From an uncultured Lachnospiraceae bacterium (lineage in GTDB: Bacteria; Bacillota; Clostridia; Lachnospirales; Lachnospiraceae), in NCBI GenBank assembly GCA_945643825.1, contig CALZEZ010000058.1, positions 1-7,821 of the forward strand: DNA of 7,821 nucleotides, read 5' to 3'. A program made the position numbers and the translations under genes. The notes under the pieces are model-generated. The model was not told where the DNA came from. It did not search any database and saw only the letters and a list, made by a program, of their open reading frames with translations. Shown here one piece after another: positions 1-6,381 of the stretch. Each line of letters starts with the position of its first letter. Positions within the stretch are counted from its first letter, which is position 1.

Positions 1-870
1 TACATTGCAACAGAGGGTGCAGTGATCAGTGATGTATCTGAAATCAATTCCTTCGACAAACTGAAAGCAGTAGCAGATGACATTCAGGCAAAGAAGGATG
101 AGCTTGGTATCGAAGGCGCATTTACTTCCGCCGGTATGGACAGCTCCTCTGACTGGAGATTTAAGACTCACCTTGCAAACCTTCCGATTTACTATGAGTA
201 TCAGAAAGACGGAATTGGTGCTACCGATGCCATCAAGGGTACCTACTTAGATCAGTATAAGCAGATCTGGGATCTCTACATTACAGATGCAACCTGTTCT
301 GGAACACTGTTATCCAGTAAGACCGGTGAGGATGCTGCCAGCGAGTTTGCTTTAGGCGAGGCAGTTTTCTATCAGAATGGAACATGGGCTTATGGTGATA
401 TCACCGGCAATGAAGTTGCAGACGAGGATCTCGGAATGCTTCCGATCTTTATCGGCGCCGAAGGTGAGGAGAATCAGGGACTCTGCACAGGTTCTGAGAA
501 CTACTGGTGTGTAAATAAGAATGCGGATCCTGCTGATATTCAGGCAACACTTGATTTCTTAGCATGGGTTGTTACCTCTGACGAGGGAAGAAACAGTCTG
601 GCAAACGAGATGGGCTTTGTAACTCCGTTTGATACCTTTGATGATTATGCTCCTTCTAATCCGCTTGTAATTGCAGCGAATGAGTATATCAAGAATGGTA
701 AGACCTCTGTGGCTTGGACCTTTACCACCATGCCTTCTGAGAACTGGAAGAATGGTGTGGGAAGTGCTCTGTTAGAGTACGCACAGGGAACCGGTGATTG
801 GGATGCAGTGAAAACCGCCTTCGTAGACGGCTGGGCAACAGAGTATGCCGCTGCTGCAATTTCACAGTAA
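1..870 (+). CDS. Extracellular sugar-binding protein of an ABC transporter (MalE-like), 5' end missing
   Basis: This is the C-terminal 289 residues of an extracellular solute-binding protein (family 1, MalE-like), which captures oligosaccharide outside the membrane and delivers it to the two permeases encoded next. The reading frame is open from base 1 (YIATEGAVISD), so the GTG at base 22 is internal and the true start, with a lipoprotein signal, lies to the left. Family members usually have 400-450 residues, so roughly a third is missing. Visible support is the aromatic-rich ligand-lobe pattern (NGTWAYGDI, LGMLPIF, ENYWCVNK, AWTFTTMPSENWKNG) and the immediate downstream permeases. Maltodextrin is the inferred substrate because malQ lies in the same operon; other glucans cannot be excluded from sequence alone. 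A terminator-like hairpin follows the TAA, consistent with this gene being expressed above the permeases. Confidence 0.9.
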   Translation, partial: YIATEGAVISDVSEINSFDKLKAVADDIQAKKDELGIEGAFTSAGMDSSSDWRFKTHLANLPIYYEYQKDGIGATDAIKGTYLDQYKQIWDLYITDATCSGTLLSSKTGEDAASEFALGEAVFYQNGTWAYGDITGNEVADEDLGMLPIFIGAEGEENQGLCTGSENYWCVNKNADPADIQATLDFLAWVVTSDEGRNSLANEMGFVTPFDTFDDYAPSNPLVIAANEYIKNGKTSVAWTFTTMPSENWKNGVGSALLEYAQGTGDWDAVKTAFVDGWATEYAAAAISQ

Positions 871-890
871 GATATTATTAATCGATAAAT

Positions 891-924
891 AGAGGGGTGA
901 GCGCAAAGCCGCTCATCCCTTTTT
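891..924 (+). terminator. Intercistronic hairpin with T tract, probable partial terminator/attenuator
   Basis: A 10-bp stem (894-903 GGGGTGAGCG with 910-919 CGCTCATCCC, one G-T wobble) closes a 6-nt loop (904-909) and is followed by TTTTT at 920-924. The A/T flanks could extend the stem by about three pairs. This has the form of a Rho-independent terminator. It sits between the binding protein and the first permease of one transporter, so full termination is unlikely. Partial readthrough, or 3'-end protection of the upstream message, would give excess binding protein over permease, as known for malE-malF in enteric bacteria. Confidence 0.8.
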
Positions 925-935
925 AGAGAAATGAC

Positions 936-953
936 AATGTCAATTCTGACATT
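936..953 (+). repeat. Short perfect inverted repeat upstream of the first permease
   Basis: AATGTCA (936-942) and TGACATT (947-953) form a perfect 7-bp inverted repeat around a 4-nt loop ATTC. It lies 11 bases after the terminator T tract and 15 bases before the permease ribosome binding site. The left arm can alternatively pair with TGACA at 932-936. It may cap a processed 5' end of the permease message or be a protein-binding site. No T tract follows it, so it is not a terminator by itself. Confidence 0.4.
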
Positions 954-979
954 ACAAGGAATATCAGGAAGGAGACAAA

Positions 980-1822
980 ATGGAAAAGTCAATTAAGAAA
1001 TATTTTCCTATTTTTGTATTGCCCACTTTGGCAGCGTTTACAATTGGATTTATTGTACCTTTTATTATGGGTATCTATCTTTCCTTTTGTGAATTTACGA
1101 CTGTACAGGATGCAAAATTCGTAGGAATTAGAAATTACCTGAATATCTTCTCGGATTCAACATTTGTGCATTCGTTGGGCTTTACAGCACTCTTTACTGT
1201 TGTTTCCGTTGTGACGATCAATTTCTTTGGCTTTACGATTGCCATGCTTTTAACCAAAGGAATCAAAGGAACTAATATTTTCCGTACCGTATTCTTTATG
1301 CCAAACCTGATTGGTGGTATCGTACTTGGTTATATCTGGCAGTTACTGTTAAATGGTATCCTTCTGCAGTTTGACCGAACACTGACCTATAGCGGTGCTT
1401 ATGGTTTCTGGGGACTGATTATTCTGATGAACTGGCAGCAGATTGGATATATGATGATTATCTATATTGCCGGTATACAGAATATTCCGGGCGAGCTTAT
1501 TGAGGCGGCCAAGATCGACGGGGCTAAACCCAGTCAGATTCTGCGCCATGTTACAATTCCGATGGTTATGCCATCCATTACAATCTGTACATTTCTGACA
1601 TTGACGAATTCCTTCAAGCTGTTTGACCAGAACCTGGCGCTGACAGCAGGAGAACCTTCGAACAAGTCGGAGATGCTCGCACTTAATATTTTTAACACGT
1701 TCTATACCAGAAATGGATGGGAGGGTGTTGGTCAGGCGAAGGCCGTTGTATTCTTCCTGCTTGTAGCACTGATTGCTATCACACAGAACTGGTTAACCAG
1801 ATCAAAGGAGGTGCAACAATAA
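980..1822 (+). CDS. Sugar ABC transporter permease, MalF/UgpA type
   Basis: This is a 280-residue integral membrane permease that forms half of the translocation pore of a carbohydrate ABC importer. About six hydrophobic segments are visible (near residues 12-33, 66-90, 100-124, 141-166, 196-213 and 254-272). The cytoplasmic EAA loop that docks on the ATPase starts at E175-A176-A177, with D180-G181 and I193-P194 in the expected places. At 280 residues it is the short form, without the large periplasmic loop of E. coli MalF. The ATG is supported by AAGGAG at 969-974, five bases upstream. The gene lies 109 bp after the binding-protein gene, behind a terminator-like hairpin. Its TAA overlaps the ATG of the second permease by one base. 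The family is clear; sugar specificity is inferred from the neighbouring malQ. Confidence 0.95.
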   Translation: MEKSIKKYFPIFVLPTLAAFTIGFIVPFIMGIYLSFCEFTTVQDAKFVGIRNYLNIFSDSTFVHSLGFTALFTVVSVVTINFFGFTIAMLLTKGIKGTNIFRTVFFMPNLIGGIVLGYIWQLLLNGILLQFDRTLTYSGAYGFWGLIILMNWQQIGYMMIIYIAGIQNIPGELIEAAKIDGAKPSQILRHVTIPMVMPSITICTFLTLTNSFKLFDQNLALTAGEPSNKSEMLALNIFNTFYTRNGWEGVGQAKAVVFFLLVALIAITQNWLTRSKEVQQ

Positions 1823-2667
1823 TGAGTTCCGTTAGAAAAGCAAAGCATGGTTGGATTTTATCCATAATCTTTACGTTGATTTCTCTTCTGTATGTGTATC
1901 CGGTTTTTCTGGTGTTATTAAACTCATTTAAGAAGAAGGTATATATTTCCAAGCGCCCCTTTGAACTACCTGTTGGGGAGAAGATGTTCGTAGGTCTTGA
2001 AAACTATATCGGTGGCATTGAAAAAACGAATTTCCTTGCGGCATTTGCAACTTCGTTATTCATCACGGTTCTCTCGGTTCTTGTCATAGTGGTATGTACC
2101 TCCATGACGGCATGGTACATCACCCGGGTGAAGAATGTAATGACATCGGGAATTTATTATCTGTGTCTGTTTTCCATGATTGTTCCTTTCCAGATGGTCA
2201 TGTTTACCTTGTCGAAGCTGGCGGATATGCTACGTTTAAATACCCCCTGGGGACTTATCATTGTCTATCTCGGATTCGGCGCCGGGCTTGCAGTCTTCAT
2301 GTTCTGTGGATTTGTGAAGTCCATCCCACTTGAGATAGAGGAAGCTGCCATGATTGATGGGTGCACACCCATTCAGACCTATTTCAGTATTGTATTCCCT
2401 ATTCTAAAGCCGACCTGCATCACGGTTGCAATTTTGCAGGCGATGTGGATCTGGAATGACTATCTATTGCCATATCTTACACTGGATTTGAAGAGGTTTC
2501 GTACGATTCCGATTGCAGTACAGTATCTCAAGGGCGGATTTGGCTCTATAGATATGGGTGCGATGATGGCAACACTGGTTTTGGCAATTATTCCGATTAT
2601 TGTTTTCTATCTTGTGTGTCAGAAATACATTATTGAAGGTGTTGTTTCCGGTGCCGTTAAGGGATAA
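1822..2667 (+). CDS. Sugar ABC transporter permease, MalG/UgpE type
   Basis: This is the partner permease, 281 residues, with about six membrane segments beginning at residues 12-33. The EAA loop is at E174-A175-A176 with D179-G180 and P193, and the C-terminus GVVSGAVKG is the hallmark tail of MalG-type subunits. The start at 1822 is chosen because AAAGGAGG (1804-1811) precedes it at good spacing and the conserved N-terminal region begins here. An in-frame ATG 105 bases further upstream would add 35 residues encoded inside the previous gene and is unlikely. The TAATG overlap with the first permease indicates translational coupling, which would keep the two subunits in equal amounts. The next gene, malQ, starts 34 bp downstream with no terminator between. 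Confidence 0.95.
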   Translation: MSSVRKAKHGWILSIIFTLISLLYVYPVFLVLLNSFKKKVYISKRPFELPVGEKMFVGLENYIGGIEKTNFLAAFATSLFITVLSVLVIVVCTSMTAWYITRVKNVMTSGIYYLCLFSMIVPFQMVMFTLSKLADMLRLNTPWGLIIVYLGFGAGLAVFMFCGFVKSIPLEIEEAAMIDGCTPIQTYFSIVFPILKPTCITVAILQAMWIWNDYLLPYLTLDLKRFRTIPIAVQYLKGGFGSIDMGAMMATLVLAIIPIIVFYLVCQKYIIEGVVSGAVKG

Positions 2668-2701
2668 TTGAGTGTATGGCTTATGAGAGGAGTAAATACT
2701 G

Positions 2702-4189
2702 ATGAGACGAAGTGGTGTCTTATTACCGGTTTCCAGTCTTCCTTCTAAGTACGGAATTGGTACTTTTTCAAAGGAAGCATATCAGTTTGTGGATTTTCTT
2801 GCAAAGGCGGGACAGTCCTTGTGGCAGATTCTTCCGCTTGGTCCCACCGGGTATGGAGATTCCCCCTACCAGGCGTTTTCGACCTTTGCAGGGAATCCGT
2901 ATTTTATTGATTTAGAGACTCTGATTCAGGAGAAGCTCTTAAGTAAGAGAGAATGTGAAGCGTTTGATTTTGGATCGGATTTAAAACGAATTAACTATGA
3001 GAAGCTGTATCATGCCAGATTTGAGATCCTGCGCAAGGCATTTGGGCGTTTTGATGTAACAGGGAGAGAGTATCAGAAATTCTGCGCAGAAAATGCGGTT
3101 TGGCTGGATGATTATGCTCTCTATATGGCGGTCAAAAACTCCTTTGATGGAAAAGAGTGGACTCTTTGGGATGAGGATATCAGGCTTCGCAAACCGGAAG
3201 CTATGAAGAAGTATCAGGAGCGATATGCAAACGAGATAGAATTTTACAAATTCCAGCAGTATGAGTTTGCAAAGCAGTGGTTTGCACTGAAAAGCTATGC
3301 CAATGCAAAGAAGATAAAAATTGTTGGGGATATTCCCATTTATGTGGCTTTTGACAGTGCAGATACATGGGCAAATCCGGAGCTTTTTCAGCTGGATGAG
3401 GATTTATGTCCCAAAGGCGTGGCGGGATGCCCGCCGGATGCGTTTTCTGAGACCGGACAATTGTGGGGAAATCCGCTGTATGATTGGGATTATCATAAGA
3501 AGACCGGCTTTGAATGGTGGATCAGAAGACTTGGATATTGCTATAAGCTCTACGATATTGTCAGAATTGATCATTTTCGTGGCTTTGATGAGTACTATTC
3601 GATTCCATATGGAGATGATACGGCAGAATTCGGACACTGGGAGAAGGGACCGGGAATTGCTTTGTTTAAGGCAATTAAGAAGACCTTAGGGGAGAAGGAG
3701 ATTATCGCGGAGGATCTTGGCTTCCTTACACCTAGTGTTCTAGAGCTTGTTAAGCAGACTGGCTTTCCGGGAATGAAGGTTCTCCAGTTTGCCTTTGATT
3801 CCAGAGAACCAAGTGACTATCTGCCACATAATTATAACCATAATTGTGTGGTTTACACCGGAACGCATGATAATGACACTATGATGGGCTGGATGAAGGC
3901 TGCACGAAAGGCAGACGTGAAATTCGCCTGCAAATATCTGGGCGTACCGCTTGTGGACGGCAAGATCGATAAAGAAGCCCTTCGCCTTGCAATGCTTCGG
4001 GCTGCTTTGGCATCGACTGCAGATACAGCAGTAATTCCGCTGCAGGACTATTTGGCTCTCTCGGGTAAGGCGAGAATCAATACGCCTTCTACGCTCGGCG
4101 GAAACTGGGTATGGAGACTTACCCCGGGACAGATTCCGGATGGTCTTGCCAAAGATATGAAGGAAATGGTAAGATTGTACTGTCGCTAA
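2702..4189 (+). CDS. malQ: 4-alpha-glucanotransferase (amylomaltase, GH77)
   Basis: This cytoplasmic enzyme transfers alpha-1,4-glucan segments between maltodextrins, releasing glucose and making longer chains for phosphorylase. The 495-residue length is typical of the short, Thermus-like amylomaltases. The N-terminus is diagnostic (RRSGVLLPVSSLPS, then LPLGPTGYGDSPYQ). All three catalytic acids are visible: nucleophile D290 in RIDHFRGF, acid/base E337 in AEDLG, and transition-state D390 in GTHDND. VGDIPIYV (208-215) and the C-terminal NTPSTLGGNWVWR, with N460, also match the family. The start ATG has AGAGGAG at 2686-2692. It lies 34 bp after the permease and 24 bp before the regulator, so it is probably part of one transcript with the transporter. 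It is the strongest evidence that the imported sugar is a maltooligosaccharide. Confidence 0.97.
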   Translation: MRRSGVLLPVSSLPSKYGIGTFSKEAYQFVDFLAKAGQSLWQILPLGPTGYGDSPYQAFSTFAGNPYFIDLETLIQEKLLSKRECEAFDFGSDLKRINYEKLYHARFEILRKAFGRFDVTGREYQKFCAENAVWLDDYALYMAVKNSFDGKEWTLWDEDIRLRKPEAMKKYQERYANEIEFYKFQQYEFAKQWFALKSYANAKKIKIVGDIPIYVAFDSADTWANPELFQLDEDLCPKGVAGCPPDAFSETGQLWGNPLYDWDYHKKTGFEWWIRRLGYCYKLYDIVRIDHFRGFDEYYSIPYGDDTAEFGHWEKGPGIALFKAIKKTLGEKEIIAEDLGFLTPSVLELVKQTGFPGMKVLQFAFDSREPSDYLPHNYNHNCVVYTGTHDNDTMMGWMKAARKADVKFACKYLGVPLVDGKIDKEALRLAMLRAALASTADTAVIPLQDYLALSGKARINTPSTLGGNWVWRLTPGQIPDGLAKDMKEMVRLYCR

Positions 4190-4213
4190 TTTTGTTAGAA
4201 AGAGGAAGCATCT

Positions 4214-5248
4214 GTGGCAGAGATTACAATAAAGGATATAGCCAACCTGTGTGGTGTTGGAGTGAGTACCGTTTCACGCGCGATTAACAATCATCCGGAT
4301 ATTAATCCGGAGACCAAACAAATGATCATGCAGGTGATCAAAGAACATGATTTTGTGCCTAATAACAGTGCCAGAAACCTCAAAAGGGTTGAGGCAAACA
4401 GTATAGCTGTTTTGGCAAAGGGAATTACGAACCCGATGTTTACTGACATGATAAAGGTTTTTGAGGAAGAAACCATGAAGCGGAAATACTCTCTGGTGCT
4501 TCATCATGTAGAATCCAGAGAGAATGAAGTGGATGTTGCGCTGGAATTAGTCAAGGAAAAACGTCTGCGCGGTATCATATTTTTGGGAGGTTGTTTTACT
4601 CACTCAGAGGAGAAGCTTCGCAGGTTAAAGGTTCCGTTTGTTTTTTCAACGATTGGTGCCGGACCTGAAAAATTGAATGAAAATTCCTATTCCCATGTTT
4701 CTGTGGACGACAGAAAAGAGAGTGAGAGAATGACGGAATATCTGATTTCACTGGGACATAGAGATATTGCAATCATTGCGGCAAAGTGTGAGGACTTAAG
4801 TGTAGGCTCTCTGCGACTGCAGGGTTATCAGGATGCACTGAGGAAGCATGACATGCCATACCGGGAGGAATTAATCGGGCATCTGGAGGATACGCTTCCG
4901 GAGTATTCCATGATTAACGGATATCAGGTAACAAAGAAATTGATTGCGTCAGGAGTACATTTTACAGCACTCTATGCAATTGCAGATGTTCTTGCGATTG
5001 GCGCATGCCGCGCTCTTCGTGAGGCAGGTTATCGGATACCGGAGGATGTTTCGGTTGCCGGATATGACGGAATTGAGTTGGGAGAATATTTTTATCCCCG
5101 ACTGACGACGATACGTCAGCCGGTTGAGGACATGGCGATGGCGACAATTGATCAGTTGTTTGACATTCTTGAAGGAGAGAAGGAGCATAAACATCTTACT
5201 CTGGAGGGAAGCTTGGAAATAAAGGAATCAACGAGTGCTGTCAGTTGA
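4214..5248 (+). CDS. LacI/GalR-family transcriptional regulator
   Basis: This is a 344-residue DNA-binding regulator, probably controlling the preceding maltodextrin genes and itself. The N-terminal helix-turn-helix is at about residues 4-25 (TIKDIANLCGVGVSTVSRAIN). The hinge helix follows at about 47-57 (FVPNNSARNLK), with the minor-groove leucine at position 56 as in LacI. From about residue 62 it has the periplasmic-binding-protein-like sensor domain, including SVAGYDGIELGEYF near the C-terminus. The start is GTG at 4214, preceded by AGAGGAAG (4201-4208). The inducer or corepressor is not determinable; maltose or a maltodextrin is inferred from context. As the last gene of the operon it would give feedback control. 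Its final 8 bases overlap the CYTH gene on the opposite strand, and no terminator is visible between them. Confidence 0.95.
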   Translation: MAEITIKDIANLCGVGVSTVSRAINNHPDINPETKQMIMQVIKEHDFVPNNSARNLKRVEANSIAVLAKGITNPMFTDMIKVFEEETMKRKYSLVLHHVESRENEVDVALELVKEKRLRGIIFLGGCFTHSEEKLRRLKVPFVFSTIGAGPEKLNENSYSHVSVDDRKESERMTEYLISLGHRDIAIIAAKCEDLSVGSLRLQGYQDALRKHDMPYREELIGHLEDTLPEYSMINGYQVTKKLIASGVHFTALYAIADVLAIGACRALREAGYRIPEDVSVAGYDGIELGEYFYPRLTTIRQPVEDMAMATIDQLFDILEGEKEHKHLTLEGSLEIKESTSAVS

Positions 5249-5723
5249 TCATGTTTGAATTGTGGTACTTAGGATCTGAGGTAACATCCTCTGCAAACAT
5301 AGGATGCATCTCATAGGCAAGAGCAGCTTCTTCATTAGGAAATTCGATTTCGGCAAGAACTAACGGAGCGAGATCACCTTCAAAGATATCAAGCTCAATG
5401 GTTAAAGCTGTGTGATTGAGCTGTTCATAGCATGCAGAATTAATCTCATCCTGCGAAAGTGGGATGAGATATCTTTTTTTGCGGATAATACGACCATCTG
5501 CTTTTTCTCTCAGGTGTTCGTAGGAGGTCTTGTCTAATGGTAGGTTATATTCCTCGTGTGTCATCAGACCACTTCCTTTATAGGTTAAGTAATAGGTATC
5601 GTCCTCCCGGCGGATTCGTACAACCGGCTTTGTGTTAAGATAGGCCTGCTCAATGGTATGAAATGAATACCGGTCAAGATTCTCCGGCACTTCCTTTAGT
5701 AAAAATTTGCGTTCGATTTCCAT
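5241..5723 (-). CDS. CYTH-domain protein (triphosphate tunnel metalloenzyme family)
   Basis: This is a 160-residue soluble protein made of a single CYTH domain. The signature ExExK is at E2, E4 and K6, directly after the start. Further tunnel-lining charged residues are visible: R36 and R38 (VRIRR), K49 (LTYKG), E57/E58, R81-K82-K83-R84, E110 and D112 (TIELDIF), and E125 and E127 (AEIEF). Characterised bacterial relatives, such as the Clostridium thermocellum enzyme, hydrolyse inorganic tripolyphosphate; others act on thiamine triphosphate or are adenylate cyclases. A triphosphatase role is the likeliest, but the substrate is not shown by sequence. On its own strand GAAGAGG (5737-5731) precedes the ATG, and a strong extended -10 lies at 5758-5750. 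It is single-gene and convergent with the LacI-type gene. Confidence 0.9.
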   Translation of the reverse strand: MEIERKFLLKEVPENLDRYSFHTIEQAYLNTKPVVRIRREDDTYYLTYKGSGLMTHEEYNLPLDKTSYEHLREKADGRIIRKKRYLIPLSQDEINSACYEQLNHTALTIELDIFEGDLAPLVLAEIEFPNEEAALAYEMHPMFAEDVTSDPKYHNSNMIN

Positions 5724-5749
5724 TTGTTAACCTCTTCATTTTTGATAGC

Positions 5750-5758
5750 ATTATAGCA
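5750..5758 (-). promoter_or_regulatory. Extended -10 promoter of the CYTH gene
   Basis: Read on the minus strand, bases 5758-5750 are TGCTATAAT: a perfect TATAAT -10 with the TG extension. The matching -35 position, 17 bp upstream (5778-5773), is only TATTAT, which is acceptable for an extended -10 promoter. Transcription would begin near 5743, giving a leader of about 20 nt containing GAAGAGG before the ATG at 5723. Confidence 0.65.
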
Positions 5759-5765
5759 TGATTCA

Positions 5766-5774
5766 TGTTAGAAT
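5766..5774 (+). promoter_or_regulatory. Candidate extended -10 promoter of the DJ-1/PPIase pair
   Basis: TGTTAGAAT matches the extended -10 consensus TGnTATAAT except for one base. The -35 region at 17-bp spacing is poor (5746-5751), and a good TTGATA at 5742-5747 sits 21 bp away, which is too far. A start near 5781 would leave about 40 nt before the DJ-1 ATG at 5824. The element mirrors the minus-strand -10 at 5758-5750 around a centre at 5762, so the two promoters physically overlap. Confidence 0.4.
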
Positions 5775-5823
5775 AATAGTGTTTCGATTTTTTTGGATTC
5801 TAGATAAAGAGGTGACGTGTAAG

Positions 5824-6378
5824 ATGGAGAGAATAGCTGTTTTTTTTGCAGAGGGTTATGAGGAGATAGAGGCATTAACTGTTGTAGATATTCTACGCAG
5901 GGCGCAGATTGATGTTGTGATGACGTCTATCACAAGTGACAGACAGGTGACGGGCTCGCATGGCATTACGGTGGAGATGGACAGTCTTTTTGACGAGCTT
6001 GATTTTGAGTCGATTGATATGATCGTTCTTCCGGGCGGACTTGGCGGAACGAAGCTGTTAGAAGCGTTTACCCCCTTGATGAAGCAGGTGGCTTCTTTTT
6101 GCGAGAAGGGTAAATGGATAGCAGCGATTTGTGCGGCACCCAGCATATTGGGGCATCGCGGATATCTTGTGGGGCGCAAGGCGTGCTCGTATCCTACCTT
6201 TGAGAGCCATCTGGAGGGAGCAACAGTTTGTACAGATCAGGGTGCTGTAACGGACGGAAATATCATTACCGGTCGTGGAATGGGCTGTTCCATTGATTTT
6301 GCTTTGGAGATTCTTACGAAGCTTCGGGGAGAGCAGATTGCCGGACAGATGGCAGAGAAAATCGTTTATAGGAAATAA
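5824..6378 (+). CDS. DJ-1/PfpI family protein (ThiJ/YajL-like)
   Basis: This is a 184-residue cytoplasmic protein of the DJ-1 subgroup. The N-terminus MERIAVFFAEGYEEIEALTVVD carries the conserved glutamate E13 (E18 in human DJ-1). The nucleophile-elbow cysteine is C103 in AAICAAPSIL, and GRGMGCSIDFALEI matches the family C-terminal region. The histidine found after the elbow in DJ-1 is replaced by tyrosine here (SYP), as often in bacterial relatives. Members are implicated in oxidative or carbonyl stress protection and protein or glyoxal repair, but the true substrate is unsettled. The ATG at 5824 is chosen over an in-frame ATG at 5758 and a GTG at 5812 because AAAGAGGTG (5806-5814) fits it and homology begins here. 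The parvulin gene follows after 3 bp. Confidence 0.92.
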   Translation: MERIAVFFAEGYEEIEALTVVDILRRAQIDVVMTSITSDRQVTGSHGITVEMDSLFDELDFESIDMIVLPGGLGGTKLLEAFTPLMKQVASFCEKGKWIAAICAAPSILGHRGYLVGRKACSYPTFESHLEGATVCTDQGAVTDGNIITGRGMGCSIDFALEILTKLRGEQIAGQMAEKIVYRK

Positions 6379-6381
6379 AGC

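Noticed and set aside
22..24. GTG as the start of the sugar-binding protein
   Set aside because: The frame is open and family-like from base 1, there is no ribosome binding site or signal peptide here, and the protein would lack its first lobe. The gene is cut by the window edge.
645..992. Antisense open frame over the end of the binding-protein gene
   Set aside because: It is the complement of a well-supported coding region and resembles no family; its start lies inside the first permease's start region. The same holds for the other antisense frames in 1349-1549, 3404-3637, 4274-4507, 4949-5194, 5856-6179 and 6775-7035.
1717..1821. 35-residue N-terminal extension of the second permease
   Set aside because: It lies wholly inside the first permease gene, has no ribosome binding site, and the family N-terminus starts at the ATG at 1822 behind AAAGGAGG.
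4175..4201. Possible internal promoter TTGTAC plus TAGAAA before the LacI-type gene
   Set aside because: Spacing is only 15 bp, the -35 is weak, and the start would fall on the ribosome binding site.
5233..5239. GAGTGCT, resembling a CIRCE half-site near the end of the LacI-type gene
   Set aside because: No matching TTAGCACTC arm lies at 9-bp spacing, and it is inside coding sequence.
5226..5247. Bidirectional terminator between the convergent genes
   Set aside because: Only a 5-bp stem (TCAAC with GTTGA) around an 11-nt loop exists, with no T tract on either strand.
5758..5823. 22-residue N-terminal extension of the DJ-1 protein
   Set aside because: It would cover the predicted promoter, lacks a ribosome binding site, and DJ-1 homology begins exactly at the ATG at 5824.
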